From: an uncultured Clostridia bacterium
GTDB taxonomy: Bacteria > Bacillota > Clostridia > Oscillospirales > Oscillospiraceae
DNA length: 64,000 bases
NCBI GenBank assembly: GCA_946550725.1
Contig: CAMNQX010000002.1
Coordinates: 124,001-188,000, forward strand
Direction: 5' to 3'
The stretch's first letter is position 1, and each line of letters opens with the position of its first letter. The notes below the pieces were generated by a model, which saw only the letters and a list, made by a program, of their open reading frames with translations, had not been told where the DNA came from and searched no databases. Shown piece after piece: positions 46,901 through 52,800 of the stretch. The translations under genes and the position numbers were made by a program.

Positions 46901-49871
46901 GGGTAAAGTATTCCACCGTCGCGGTGGCTTCCTTGCCGGCTTCCACCGTCACGGATTTGTTCACTGGATTGCTATCCACGAAAACGTAGTACGTGCCCGG
47001 GGTCACGGCGCCGTTGGAGTATACGCCGGTAGCCGTTGGAATCGTGTCTGTCAGGTCAACGGCGCCCGTCAGCGCTGTATCGCTGGTGGAGAGCTTGACG
47101 GTCCGGCCGGTGTACGCCGCGCCGTCCTTCTCGACCGTCACCTTGACGCTACCCGTCGCCGCACCGAAGGTGGCGACCAAGGGATTGCTTTCGCCTCCTA
47201 GCACCTCGAATGGGGCAACGCTCCACAGTTTTGTCACCCCTGCCGGTGCTCCTTCAGGTGTCTCAGGCCCAGTAACAGTCTTCTTCGAATCGTTGCTCTC
47301 ATCCGGGTAGGTCACGGACTCCAGAGCGTCGTTGTCGCCGCCATAGAGCGTGGGCGTAAGGGTCGTCCCTACAGGGTAATAGTAGACTGGCCAACCGCTT
47401 GCAGGTCTAACACCAGGAACGGTTACGTCGCCATTCTCGTCCACTGTTTGTCCATGTAGGCTGTCGCCAGGAACAAAGAGCATGGTGGTGTCCTTGTTGC
47501 CTCCCACAATCTGGGGCTGGACGCCTGCCAACTCAAACACATAGTTGATGTCCGTGGTGCCCTCTACCACCGGAAGTGTTCCTGTGCTCAAATCAATTGT
47601 CTGCTCCAGCTCAACGCCATTGATGGACACAGTATAAACGTGTCCACTCGCCAGAGCAACACTCCACGGAACATCGGCGGTCACGCCAGTTATCCCTCGT
47701 TCCTGAACTGTCAAAGCACTGGATGGCACATATCCGCCCGCGCCAGCCTCTGCATCACGGTCCCATTGATAGGTATGGATCTCTCCGTTTCCTTCAATGG
47801 TAAGATTATGAACGTGCTCCGTGCTCCATTTGGAATTGTCTGTGACTATATCATCTCCGTTGAAAGTCGTAACAAACTTTACGATATTGTAATTTGCGGT
47901 AATTACTTCGTTTTCGTTCCCTATTTCCACAACGGTATACTGATAGGTCCCACGCTCAGGTGGCTCCACTGCACTTTTGTCAGACAGTATCAGTCGTCCG
48001 TCTCTTATAGTGCCCTTTACGGTGCTTGCATTTGTAATCAATTGTCCCTTATTGCCGGACCAGCTGGCAAAACCGGTAGCGTTGGCATAGAGACCCACAT
48101 ACTTACCACCTACATAATAGGAGCAAGACACCGACTTTTTCAATTCGTCGTCCCACACATAGCTTCCCTTTTTCCCCTGTGCCGCATTGAAAGGGGAATC
48201 ATGCACGGTCACCGTGTACATGGGGATCTTGATCACCGCTTTGCTGGATGCTGTGTAGATAGTAGTGATCTTGTCTACAATGATGGGCGTGCCTATTTCA
48301 ACCTCACCATTGGCAGTATAGGTCTGCGTGCCTGCATCATATGTAAAGGACATCGGTTTATTCCTGTAGTCGGTTTCCACAGTGTGTACGTTATTCCCTG
48401 CGGCCTCCACAATCGGTTCGCCTGTCAGTGAGTCCACTAATTGGACCTGAGGAGTGATCGTGTTGCCTGGAATCGAATGAATACCGCCTGTATCCCTGTT
48501 GGATGCATTTGAAGCATAGACACCCGCTTCAGGCGACGTCGGTGCAGTATAGTCTGCCCAGACCGTATAGTTAAACCAGGTATCCTTCAAATCGGAGGCT
48601 GTCTCATCGCCCATATCAAACGAATATGCATAAGTATTAGGATCCCATTTAGTTTCAATGATAAACGTATAGGTCTTTCCACCAGCCAACTCGGGAATCG
48701 TTAGTGTCGACCCTTCTGCATCGGTCGTTCCTGCTGCATCCGGCACGAGCGCCATGCCATAATGATCTTTTACATAAAGCTCAAATGCGGCTCCCGGAGT
48801 ATCGTCTGAATAAAACAGTTCCGCGCTTTTGTCGTCTGCCTTTTCAATGACCGTCGTGCCGAAAGCCTCAGCCGGCATAGGATCCTGGTGAAGATAATCA
48901 TCGCCAGTCTCATCAGATTCCGACATATCCCACGGCCGTGCACGGGTCAACCGAACCGCCACATCCTTCATTGTCAGATTGGTTTGATTAGTCACCGTAA
49001 CATAGGTCAGCAGGGTTCCGACTGCTGGCTCATCGTTGATTTCCGCCTGTTTCGCCAGCACCTCCACCTTGAGGGGCTGGGTGGTGACCTTAATTCGCAT
49101 AACCGCGCTCTTAAAGCCATTTGAACCTGCCATAAAAACAGTAAAAGGCAGTCCATCTGTGCCTGGATTAATAGATTGATTCGCTGTAAATCCTTCATCC
49201 GGACTGGTTGGCTCATAAAACTGTTCGCCATTCACATATTCTTCCAGCGCAGCTTTTGTAAATGCAACGCCTGTTTTATTGTCATTCTCTTGCAGAGTTG
49301 CGCCTGTTTTCACATTTTTGACCGTTCCGTTCCAGTCTACGCTTACTTGATCGCCAAGGGCCGTTGTACCGTCACCTACGGACAAGAACCACCACGGCAT
49401 GCCGTCAAAGCTTTTTAGGTCTTCTGCTGCCGCAGCGTATCCATTCCCAAAAAGTTGCTGGAAATCAGATGGATCATATGATTCATAGCTTACTGTGTCC
49501 AAGTTAGCGCCAACTGTTGTAACATAGCGCGGCAGGATCAGCACGGTTACTTTATCTTGACCTGATCCTGCACCGGTCGCAATCGTACCCGTTAATTCAC
49601 TCACGATACGATTTGTCAACGTAATGCTCGTAATTGGCGCGTTCAAATCCGCGGGAGGACCGTCGGGATCGACGGGGTCGATGGGGATATCCCCGTCGTC
49701 ATGCTTCCCCTGGGTATCCGCCACCGGGTCTGTCTTGGGGTCCAGGACAGGCTGCTCGCTGACCTCGTCGTCCGTGATGCGGGCAGCCCAGGCGGTGGTG
49801 GGCAGTGTACCCATCACCATCAGTACCGCCAGCGCCATGGCCAGCCATCTCTGCAAAAGCTTCTTCATCAT
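30912..49871 (-). CDS. Giant SLH-anchored repeat protein (6319 residues)
   Basis: An intact 18,960-bp gene for a secreted protein of about 650 kDa. Signal peptide 1-29 (ends PTTAWA), an Asp/Pro-rich stretch (38-75), then beta-rich regions. Two related super-modules of about 850 residues (about 905-1747 and 1748-2637) each contain InlB-type repeats and the segment NGFESSV. Three related super-modules of about 620 residues (about 3034-3660, 3675-4290, 4301-4924) each contain 'Wtqdy.LtWq', 'Qntyt.tG' and 'vdPLp' blocks. Further Ig-like regions follow, an EPECPC hinge (about 5980), three SLH modules and a WRYSD tail. No enzyme motif and very few Cys were seen. ATG 49871 overlaps the upstream stop (ATGA) and follows AAGGAGG. 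Probably an adhesin, stalk or S-layer-associated fibre. Confidence 0.92.
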   Translation of the reverse strand: MMKKLLQRWLAMALAVLMVMGTLPTTAWAARITDDEVSEQPVLDPKTDPVADTQGKHDDGDIPIDPVDPDGPPADLNAPITSITLTNRIVSELTGTIATGAGSGQDKVTVLILPRYVTTVGANLDTVSYESYDPSDFQQLFGNGYAAAAEDLKSFDGMPWWFLSVGDGTTALGDQVSVDWNGTVKNVKTGATLQENDNKTGVAFTKAALEEYVNGEQFYEPTSPDEGFTANQSINPGTDGLPFTVFMAGSNGFKSAVMRIKVTTQPLKVEVLAKQAEINDEPAVGTLLTYVTVTNQTNLTMKDVAVRLTRARPWDMSESDETGDDYLHQDPMPAEAFGTTVIEKADDKSAELFYSDDTPGAAFELYVKDHYGMALVPDAAGTTDAEGSTLTIPELAGGKTYTFIIETKWDPNTYAYSFDMGDETASDLKDTWFNYTVWADYTAPTSPEAGVYASNASNRDTGGIHSIPGNTITPQVQLVDSLTGEPIVEAAGNNVHTVETDYRNKPMSFTYDAGTQTYTANGEVEIGTPIIVDKITTIYTASSKAVIKIPMYTVTVHDSPFNAAQGKKGSYVWDDELKKSVSCSYYVGGKYVGLYANATGFASWSGNKGQLITNASTVKGTIRDGRLILSDKSAVEPPERGTYQYTVVEIGNENEVITANYNIVKFVTTFNGDDIVTDNSKWSTEHVHNLTIEGNGEIHTYQWDRDAEAGAGGYVPSSALTVQERGITGVTADVPWSVALASGHVYTVSINGVELEQTIDLSTGTLPVVEGTTDINYVFELAGVQPQIVGGNKDTTMLFVPGDSLHGQTVDENGDVTVPGVRPASGWPVYYYPVGTTLTPTLYGGDNDALESVTYPDESNDSKKTVTGPETPEGAPAGVTKLWSVAPFEVLGGESNPLVATFGAATGSVKVTVEKDGAAYTGRTVKLSTSDTALTGAVDLTDTIPTATGVYSNGAVTPGTYYVFVDSNPVNKSVTVEAGKEATATVEYFTLTLTAQQADSKDVGTVAQNGGTAGKTNTETYLSGTQVGITAAVTDSQYGFKEWTGDTTGITVGNATGNRVTMNAQKALTATFSKLNYTTYLKLTLNGKEVTDSDVAATGKDFTAVKLGTHNATYVAADKLWKVDGVLLASETGLTWSATALGETFTANQHATTDDKTKYAEINLYSVSVVPDSSGNTTTGTTVPKIDSKTRVIVEAGDKPTLAANPKSGFDYSKWVVVSNLGQADEAEANIASGAKYSVNTAGTELTLAADYTANAELVLRPKFTYWVNIQVKDSANGGLAYIPSAGGQTGVKEGATVGLYKISGLDPAATGKHKVSANGFESSVEIDKANAGATVDLTMYQVSTAVNIGAGTTSATIQKNSETAAATLYIPQGGKSAATAATGTPTVAVASSTGGTGYRKVTDTHWTIAPTDGGVSMAAVTDTSTAVTVNGISKDVVITANFVQRVTITTADAPAAGGTTTVAGVQDTTNDTIASGSKSATLDKGHWARVTAVKNAGYTLTNWTITGTNVEVYDTISSGTLGNKLTGTGTGGTTYTSADGEIWVKVDAATSVTANWVAATYPVQVTVNLDSTEVKSGITVQLREGTNTTPLTYNTTNKWTANVSPDKTYTVWTNQTGSLAATAQTIRFSVQDGEKALGTTGATGDAANLRATVDYWTITAETGGHGNASTTEGTRTAKTNYAAATPVLTASHIVENGKTISWAYSDAATNYRFDKWQVKGTGGTYTDGTPPTTAAGTYTYKAVFVQKLGTVNVTVNLNGAQDNKSTDASAPADLHTVTLYQGSTAVGTAQTGKSGSYSFTNVPYNEGGTAYHVTVVKKDAASGAQTFTSADFTFSGNDGATQSVTANYYALRVNTTQTIDSTAALAGRVAQSLSAITGTPTETDTSAIYVTGTTVNIKADKYDARYEFDGWTVSENGTAPADATKNGASTTVQLGHETTLTAKFAKTQFNAYLDVTVNNVTHDNTTSIGVTKVELVKSKTDATSLGTPSYTGGHWTVGPLNSTTVTAGQWKITTVDGGEYYWPMVNTEAVTEAELFGVTVQDGDHGNTNKHTYVSAAGKTRAVAPIGENVAINANPDTGYTFSKWLAGDAANPTAGLDATAEHVTAPGNGNFSFNTGYTTDDGKDLYLKPVYTYEVTVRTVRVSGSTHTPTAPGGTVVVNGTTWTANPVGVYQVTGLTPGTTTYPITVNGFESSVSIAEADANGTVDVTLYSVSVNKQTAVNSETIDGTAFIAIGDTATSGDHVYLPEGAKTDATHKVTVAAATGTKYRLKTATGEHPWTADTYVTNQNATTTTVKTPDVGMAEDITITADFVRQYTATVHVSGTSNTNTTALFTAKGTAGTVIAEDKKSATVDTPSYVQATFTPGIGDTLTSWSFTGGTLWTTSGQTGGTGLTSGQATSEKVVYFFPNADGATLTANVEAAKYPVQVHVYLDNQPWGEATGRVVKLGTQELTYNTTGKYWELAGGFLPNKDPGYTVTTNVTGAEQATHKKIAFSAEDAEHKTDGNPDPQNTSVSVYYYTINLVANPAGGTGKENKVKVGASGTEGTTASTIVLAKDDADDISPNVFAVPFVGDTAGETVHYRFVNWTKNHGQLKDKGGSAYGETAATTEAIYQLPAENDLKGLTFDADHPLITLTANFQRQFKVTVENGSAPTATSQVKVRKTGDTTAWESVTATSIFVDEGDRVDIYGTNSSTDHVLSQWEIKEISGVAQGAGTFTNTGHANTTGAAATDKGYLFDGTGTFTPTADTILVLNAWRRPNLKAGWTYDIGTGTGTSPTGAGERRATWTAYDASAVTGVAIVNRDNAAPFNKALTVGSDCTVSGPNSEYYTVSDTYLTTVPVPVPKGTYNLQLTYTLGPDGHPNQLTNQTKADGISITVNKHALTKVDIQVKDGTLPTTPDDAISGSATANVNVAARDAVRYEDHTVTDVAKIQLRYQWYSSNTEIARATSGANSTVFADDADMTAAGAQSAKDKADAFLAARNTSHGVQILTGETADHLSVAGNNALEGKYVFALVYVDSASAVSQGAVITNAIPVDYDATITVHKDGTAATAHDNYKVYLVPSGTTVAQTDFDTAAARVAKGIVEATHVAGTDGDGIYSTKSSALTGATNYTVWVNDAESSTHYLHATEAGTVTPTSHTGKVVNYFSVNRHAFTQSHFQDSGSNYVGETFTAGSPAINNVTTGNGSAVADGVGVHTGTSVTATSATWTQDYTLTWQRSTNNDALANTATVQNSATANGTGYANGAVTAKTNLGGVLAQNTYTITGDVKGTGQIVDTGDNVPTLTANGHTFKATNVTNSGANSAVVTFVVPKSGVTAGTITGSYTVEATPKSGTTILGYAAPAATNLPTPSDPVLDQVTAGGSGKFTIFIEATDLRIEVKDADNADHKQAASGTGTATVTHSDKEKFADYSALTRVVTITNKGNTPLNVTLGITKDAGTTVYDGTQTLSTGNTLTDGNGVTIAGLERTFSLAVDESKSFTVTIPADLNNDDDVEYHFNFTTKDGRAGVTANGPTGVYNLNVVIDPLTVSKVTTTKVRDAGGTGKVIRYDVATTEVAEDTDPATAKPHYDALVTMEDADYNNPTGNADIVYEWYVASWDAKVTLNKTTGKPEYKEGPKAGQPLDTGNGARGTNNLTYTPDENEHGMALFLVAKGQRDATSAAMTPDVDAEVPEPVELVPYAASIKVIENTNQITTNGATDSDYKVELRLKNAPADMPANVPAMVTATWNNIDKVFKTEERLWASNPEHPDTANPWTYEVWANTVKGDGTLQNTGKTITVGDAEEEVIYYQVNINDTSVNQNIYDGTGKIDPTADTTHFYANAPHDPTAKTTTGNINVADEGWVQTGTNVTFTYAQWDKDYNLAWTGAVSATGDKPNSGDKTHTATYSSQLAAVNTTLTLNLYPVAVNVKGPVGWVNYVTMALDEGYTFTTKSDDGNILGIGAALTSTNERIAVGRSVTFQLPKADDYTTLAYVATATADNGGVTSWKYTYRGADTAGDLANPGTVTIDVDVTGTANQDTYDVVLQGAGLSMEVAETALPSGDTSGAVVQSGQASIPDGEADPTTGTVTQTIHLNYHYAAGQTVTVKVANTNTDARSIYNVTWTEGTSNNISMAGTFTGGTMAAGADESVTLNIADGKKVGDTINYTATVTFDNGETGTNRKTALVTYNLTVVVDPLPFNTVTTQTTSGTHSIKDYTVKELVTNNILTNDTQTGLTAGSANDYLYQWVRTDIGTTPTVTWNGTAATENDLITVTGGTKISGATNSSYTPVTDDEGKTLYLVIFATKDGNASGYAISDPITTGYTGLIRVNVDGVQVTGTSDPNYTVKFVPSDATKPTVDGTWNGATDNTAGYTATLDPEVASYSVQVSRAQGDATNLVPLTGVTITNDDRDADAYYFTVTAKPFSPKHYLAAAGETFTDANKQFTMTVGSGASATTLTSNTPVLKDQSVTAKANGWTQDYKLTWQSANTTTNVSADAATADKGAAQTTGTASGTGYTQTITDTTFLGGRLDQNTYTVTGHIKNPDDKTGGVVDTVELAFAETGRTFTLTANTKPNTGDHVFVDGSNDGQLGNVGDTVTFKVVKGRYDITAYEGNNTTITRVTIDADDKDADATRNKETLTPAVEDDTRLFSIYVEGRDLRLKVEDDHTTPHEATSTMTSNNAHTEHPAVYYFNGIPAGTSVGLTLSNPGNAALAVTGAATKTTTMPTSADFAAGTVGTAVDGTEKVTFSGVPKNQALAVGDTLGGGTIVLAADAANTDDMIYIVKFTSTTTDTAGTSHDGPTVYYVFDLTVDPLPIVGVDAVKDDTTGVMSLEGQAGTNGGLDHVWVDHDGSAATAAEAANAHGIVDGDVSYAWAKADVGVTVDETKFELSGTTIAPKTGVTDVTIIPGEAGKTYTPVAADSGKNIYLIAYRTNTTNNTTDFAVSDALYANVTVAFHAYRTGQATELTNVHVSGTYDGGTAVASPNTITTKNVGDAIDFAADMADNATPANATYYFKEWDPTTMTAGADRYHKTLTVTEPTTVIGYYDLLPEILPTSSTGYNTDVSAYNNGTDTAAEEAARTLVYDPHDGSGSGKVEIWIEPATASDIVEDGIAVPTKLGDLAFATGTVTPLGGQGNYILDKTWRENNLKAGCTYKITFYDIEKGQYSDPGAKTPNADGYPGYDRSIQYAIVDGEKNVTAKVNTATPWGTVTLTNNATPQGTAGPSEDPITLITEAGSVNLIAAPKDGYLFAGWTKENPTVDKGTITNPASKTTTYTGVRNANETVVATFAKGELSMADQTAKVIYGNQSFEGTAPQMTATSTATGESFTYSFVPMGDLASEGITDPDATPAPGWLKLNADGTFGFNSPVDTNVESSDPNTYTAVTNELVVYVKATADKTGVTIIKKVTIDVEPGTLTVNHAAAEDTAEKRGTAYIDANVAAGKPVAVADDINNVPLYNETVLKQLFAYTNVTDQANTVIDATGHAGDAANNDSGAYEYGTWTVDPTRFQGTGAPSTYKFTFTYKPDSATEKWNYTAGETNMTLTIAKPPVGALFADIIGNFAEVENVLKPGNWTNGDDSDYSLVAVPGGYDGTSGKAPVEMDYTDNTFRKNETITYLDEEPRYTVKLKSVDAAIHGTTFTTDELVGFRLATGSAYPTFTGGRFASTDGEKTFTLELAPVSGNVWVGEHHAKFTLTGYSTAELAQEGGTPNVTATYELTVKVEPKVITSVDVKVLDPETTPDSVTGTTEGGGTVDNVTRDDKGNVPITDVTVTWGPENGPDDKHTNVKVDVEIDPNYKYAEDDPNTDPDDEDITKHTDTTVKETLPDGTVTNRPTPNPDVTRDGADGEHLIHIDQDIPYLMHADVKDGDATDATGPKVDDRRTVSVQQGAKDLGSYTIDLDAFGADLYDVEWTVAQDSITADAEGGIGAVLGTLPTGFDLTVGGKQSVTLDLSAADTSKPGNNYTLTLVARGKANETDAERSIQSTYVFQLTIRSASIPQPPEPECPCKVLYYVGSHGVTTDATIEDVSEKNRPSKVPSVTALDGYVFRGWSLTDPATLKDGEKLELVDPKTVEAKGETMTFYAVIVERPFHEHYVIGYPNGNFGPADDITRGSVATIIARAILPDFVEGSNYGNPGNYSDVSGHWAESAIAYCSKFGVFKGYTDGTFRPDQPITRQEFATVIARLDGELTAQDIPFDDIDEAGAWALNGIYTSYEKGWVNGYTDGTFKPLNNIRRDEAVKIFNAYLNRGVDADGLSDLHEYIHSGTASNNTGNGVDEYMTWSDVPKDHWAYYEIVEAANDHEYTPDFDAPLGYTLPEHWEKCWIDARWRYSDNAAADVH

Positions 49872-52800
49872 TTTGTCCTCCTTAAGGATAGGGGTAAGAT
49901 CATCGGTCCTGCCATCAGATACCGTATACGCACTTCATCGCCCAAAGGCTCTGCCGGGAGTTCATCCAAAGCCGGCTCGATCGGAATATCCGGCCGGTCC
50001 GGTTCCATGTCCTCCGGCAGGGGCGCCAGCGGGACAGGTGGGTCCTCTTCCATGGTCAGGAGGCTGGCCCCCGCCGCCTTTTCTCTCCACACCCAAGGGG
50101 CGTTCTCCTGGGTAGCCCACGCTTCACAGTCCTCCGTATCAGGAATCGTTGCGCTGGCTTCAATGGCTTCCAGATTGTAAAGAATATACTGGAACTCATA
50201 CCATGTGGGATTCTTCTTTAGCACCTTTGTTTTGGTGTTAAAGAAGGTCGATTTCTTGTTGCTGTTCCAGATTGCTTTCAACACTCGGTACAGCAAATCC
50301 CCTGTAGTCCCGTCCTGAAGTTCGGCCGCCGTGATCTCCACCGGAGCACCGTTTTCTTGTCTCCGTAGCAACAGGGTATCCTTCACCACTGTATCAGAGA
50401 GGGAATAGGTAAACGTGGTTTGGGTCTTATAGTAGCTCTTGGCTGCCGTGATGAAGGGATCCCACGTCGCGGCATCAGGCGCTGCCTGCTCCATTTCCAC
50501 CGCGCCGCCGCTGATCTCCCAGATCCACTCCCAGTTATTCTTCTCGTTTTCACAGTCCGCCGTATCGGGAATCGTTGCGCTGGCTTCAATGGTCTCCAGG
50601 TTGTAGAGAATGTACTGGAACTCATACCATGTGGGATTCTTCTTCAGCACTTTTGTTTTGGTATTAAAGAAAGTCGATTTCTTGTTGCTGTTCCAGATTG
50701 CTTTCAACACTCGGTACAGCAGATCCCCTGTGGTCCCGTTCTGAAGTTCCGCTGTAGCAATTTCTGCCGGCGCACCATTTACCTGCTTTCTCAGCCGCAG
50801 GGTGTCCTTTATTCCTGCGTCGGTAAGAGTATATGTAAATGTGGCCTGGGTCTTATAGTAGCTTTTCGCCGCCGTGATAAACGCTGTCCACTCGTCCGGG
50901 TCCACCACCAGTTCTGTTTTGGTCCCTTCCTCAGTTTTTGGTGGCTCGTCAGCAGTAAACCACCAATAATCCGTCTTTGCGGCGGCCAGCTCATCCTTAA
51001 TGTCCTGGGTTTCTTTCAGCGTGCCATTGAGTATCAGGTACTGGAGCTGGTAATCAGTCAGGTTGGCAAGGCTGTCATAGGTAATAGTCGGGTCCGCTGC
51101 CCTGGCCGCCTTCAGCGCGTCTCCCAGAGCCGTGATCAAAGCCTCCTTGGTCGCAAAGGCCTCGCCCTGGTCGTTGCGCCGCATGGCAAGGCCTGTGTAT
51201 GCCATGGTCACCCGGCGGGTCACGAAGTCCAAGTTGATATTGTTAGTCGCATCCGCCGCTGTCCGCGTCGTTCCATTCACCTCAAAGCCCACCGTGGCGA
51301 TCCAGGCCGCCTGCGCCAGCGTCCCATGGGTGTCGGCCTGGAAGCCACTGCCCTGCCACCAGTAGTTGTCTGTGATGCTGCCGGAGGTGGCGTAAGAATT
51401 GCCCAGCAGAATATTCTGCAGCTCGCGGGTCAGGTCAGCCGCGCTCTGGGCGGAGAAGTTGTCGATGTTATAGGGCCAACCGCTGGTGGCCTGCGTGATC
51501 GCGTCGATCACCTTTTGCCGCAGGTCGGCCTGGGTCTCGTCGGTGTACGGGATGCCGTGGACCTCCGCCCGGAGCTTGAGCCGTTCCATCGTGGCCGCGT
51601 CCAGCTGCGCCAGCGGATCAAAGGTCAGCGCTGTGCCGTTCACGCCGTCCTTCGCCCAGTAGGCGTAGGTCAGCAGATCCATGATGTCGCCGATGCGCTG
51701 GGCGGAAGTGGGGATATGCGGTTCAGGGATCCACCAGTAATTACACTTCACGTCCGGGTCATCCGGGTCGGCGATCTTGCCGGATTCGGGGATCGGCTGG
51801 CCCACCAGTCTGGAGGCGTTGAGGAGCAGGTATTGGAACTGGTAAACATCCAGAACGTACTCCTTATGGGTACCGCTCATGGTGTATTTCAGTTCATTGG
51901 TACCCAGATCAACAAAGGCGGTTCTGTTGCTGACGTAGCCCAGCACCTCCATGGCGGTCTTCAGCGCGGTCTTGAACTGCGCCGCGCTGGTAAAGCCGCT
52001 GCCTGCCGCAGTACGGCGAATGTAGACCTCGTTGTTGATGGGGTTGATACTCTTGGCCAGAAGGGCGTCCAGCTTGGACGAGTCCGTGTAGCCGCCCTTG
52101 CGCCAGTCGTTTACCGCGTCCATCAACCGCTCGTAGGTCAAACGCGGCAAGCCCCCGTCCTTCCACCAGTAATTGGTGGTGGAAAGCACGGTGGTGGCGT
52201 CGGCGTATGTGCCCGTGATCAGGGCATATTGGATCTCCGCCCAGGGGATGGAGTCCCAGTCAGCAGGCAGCGTGTAATGGTCATCCAAAACCCCCAACGC
52301 CCGGAGCCACGCAGTCTTGAACTGCTCCACGCTGGTGAAGGCGTTATCGTCCTCTTCCGAATCCTTATAACGGAACCAGCCCACGTTGGCCGGAGCGTTG
52401 GCGGGGGGTGCGTAGCTGATCATGTCCTGAACCGCGTCGGGCAGGTTCGCGCTGGTCATGGCGTCCAGGGCGTCGGGCACATCTCCCGTCACCACCAGCA
52501 TACCGGCTTCAATAAAGTCCTGCCACGTGGTCACAGGCCGCATACCGCCGTTCCACCACCAGTAGATCTCGCCCGTGGGGGGATATGTACCGGTGATGAT
52601 CAGCTCCTGAACCTGATAGTCGGTCATCTGCTTCATGTCATCCTGCGTGAGGCCCGCGTCGGACAGGAGCTTATAGACCTTCTCCAGCGCCGCATACATA
52701 TCCGTCCGGCCTGTAAACTTCCGGCCGTCCTCGTCCTTGCGGAACACGTTCTGGTAATAGCCGTCCAGGAGGGAGGGGGTCTCGGTCAGCAGCTTATTCA

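Noticed and set aside
49560-49871. A stop or frameshift splitting the giant gene
   Set aside because: The frame is open for all 6319 codons and the repeat architecture runs through without interruption, so it is one intact gene.
50120-50890. Possible CRISPR-like or short tandem repeat array
   Set aside because: The repeats are 426 bp, in frame and coding; there are no short repeats with spacers anywhere in the window.
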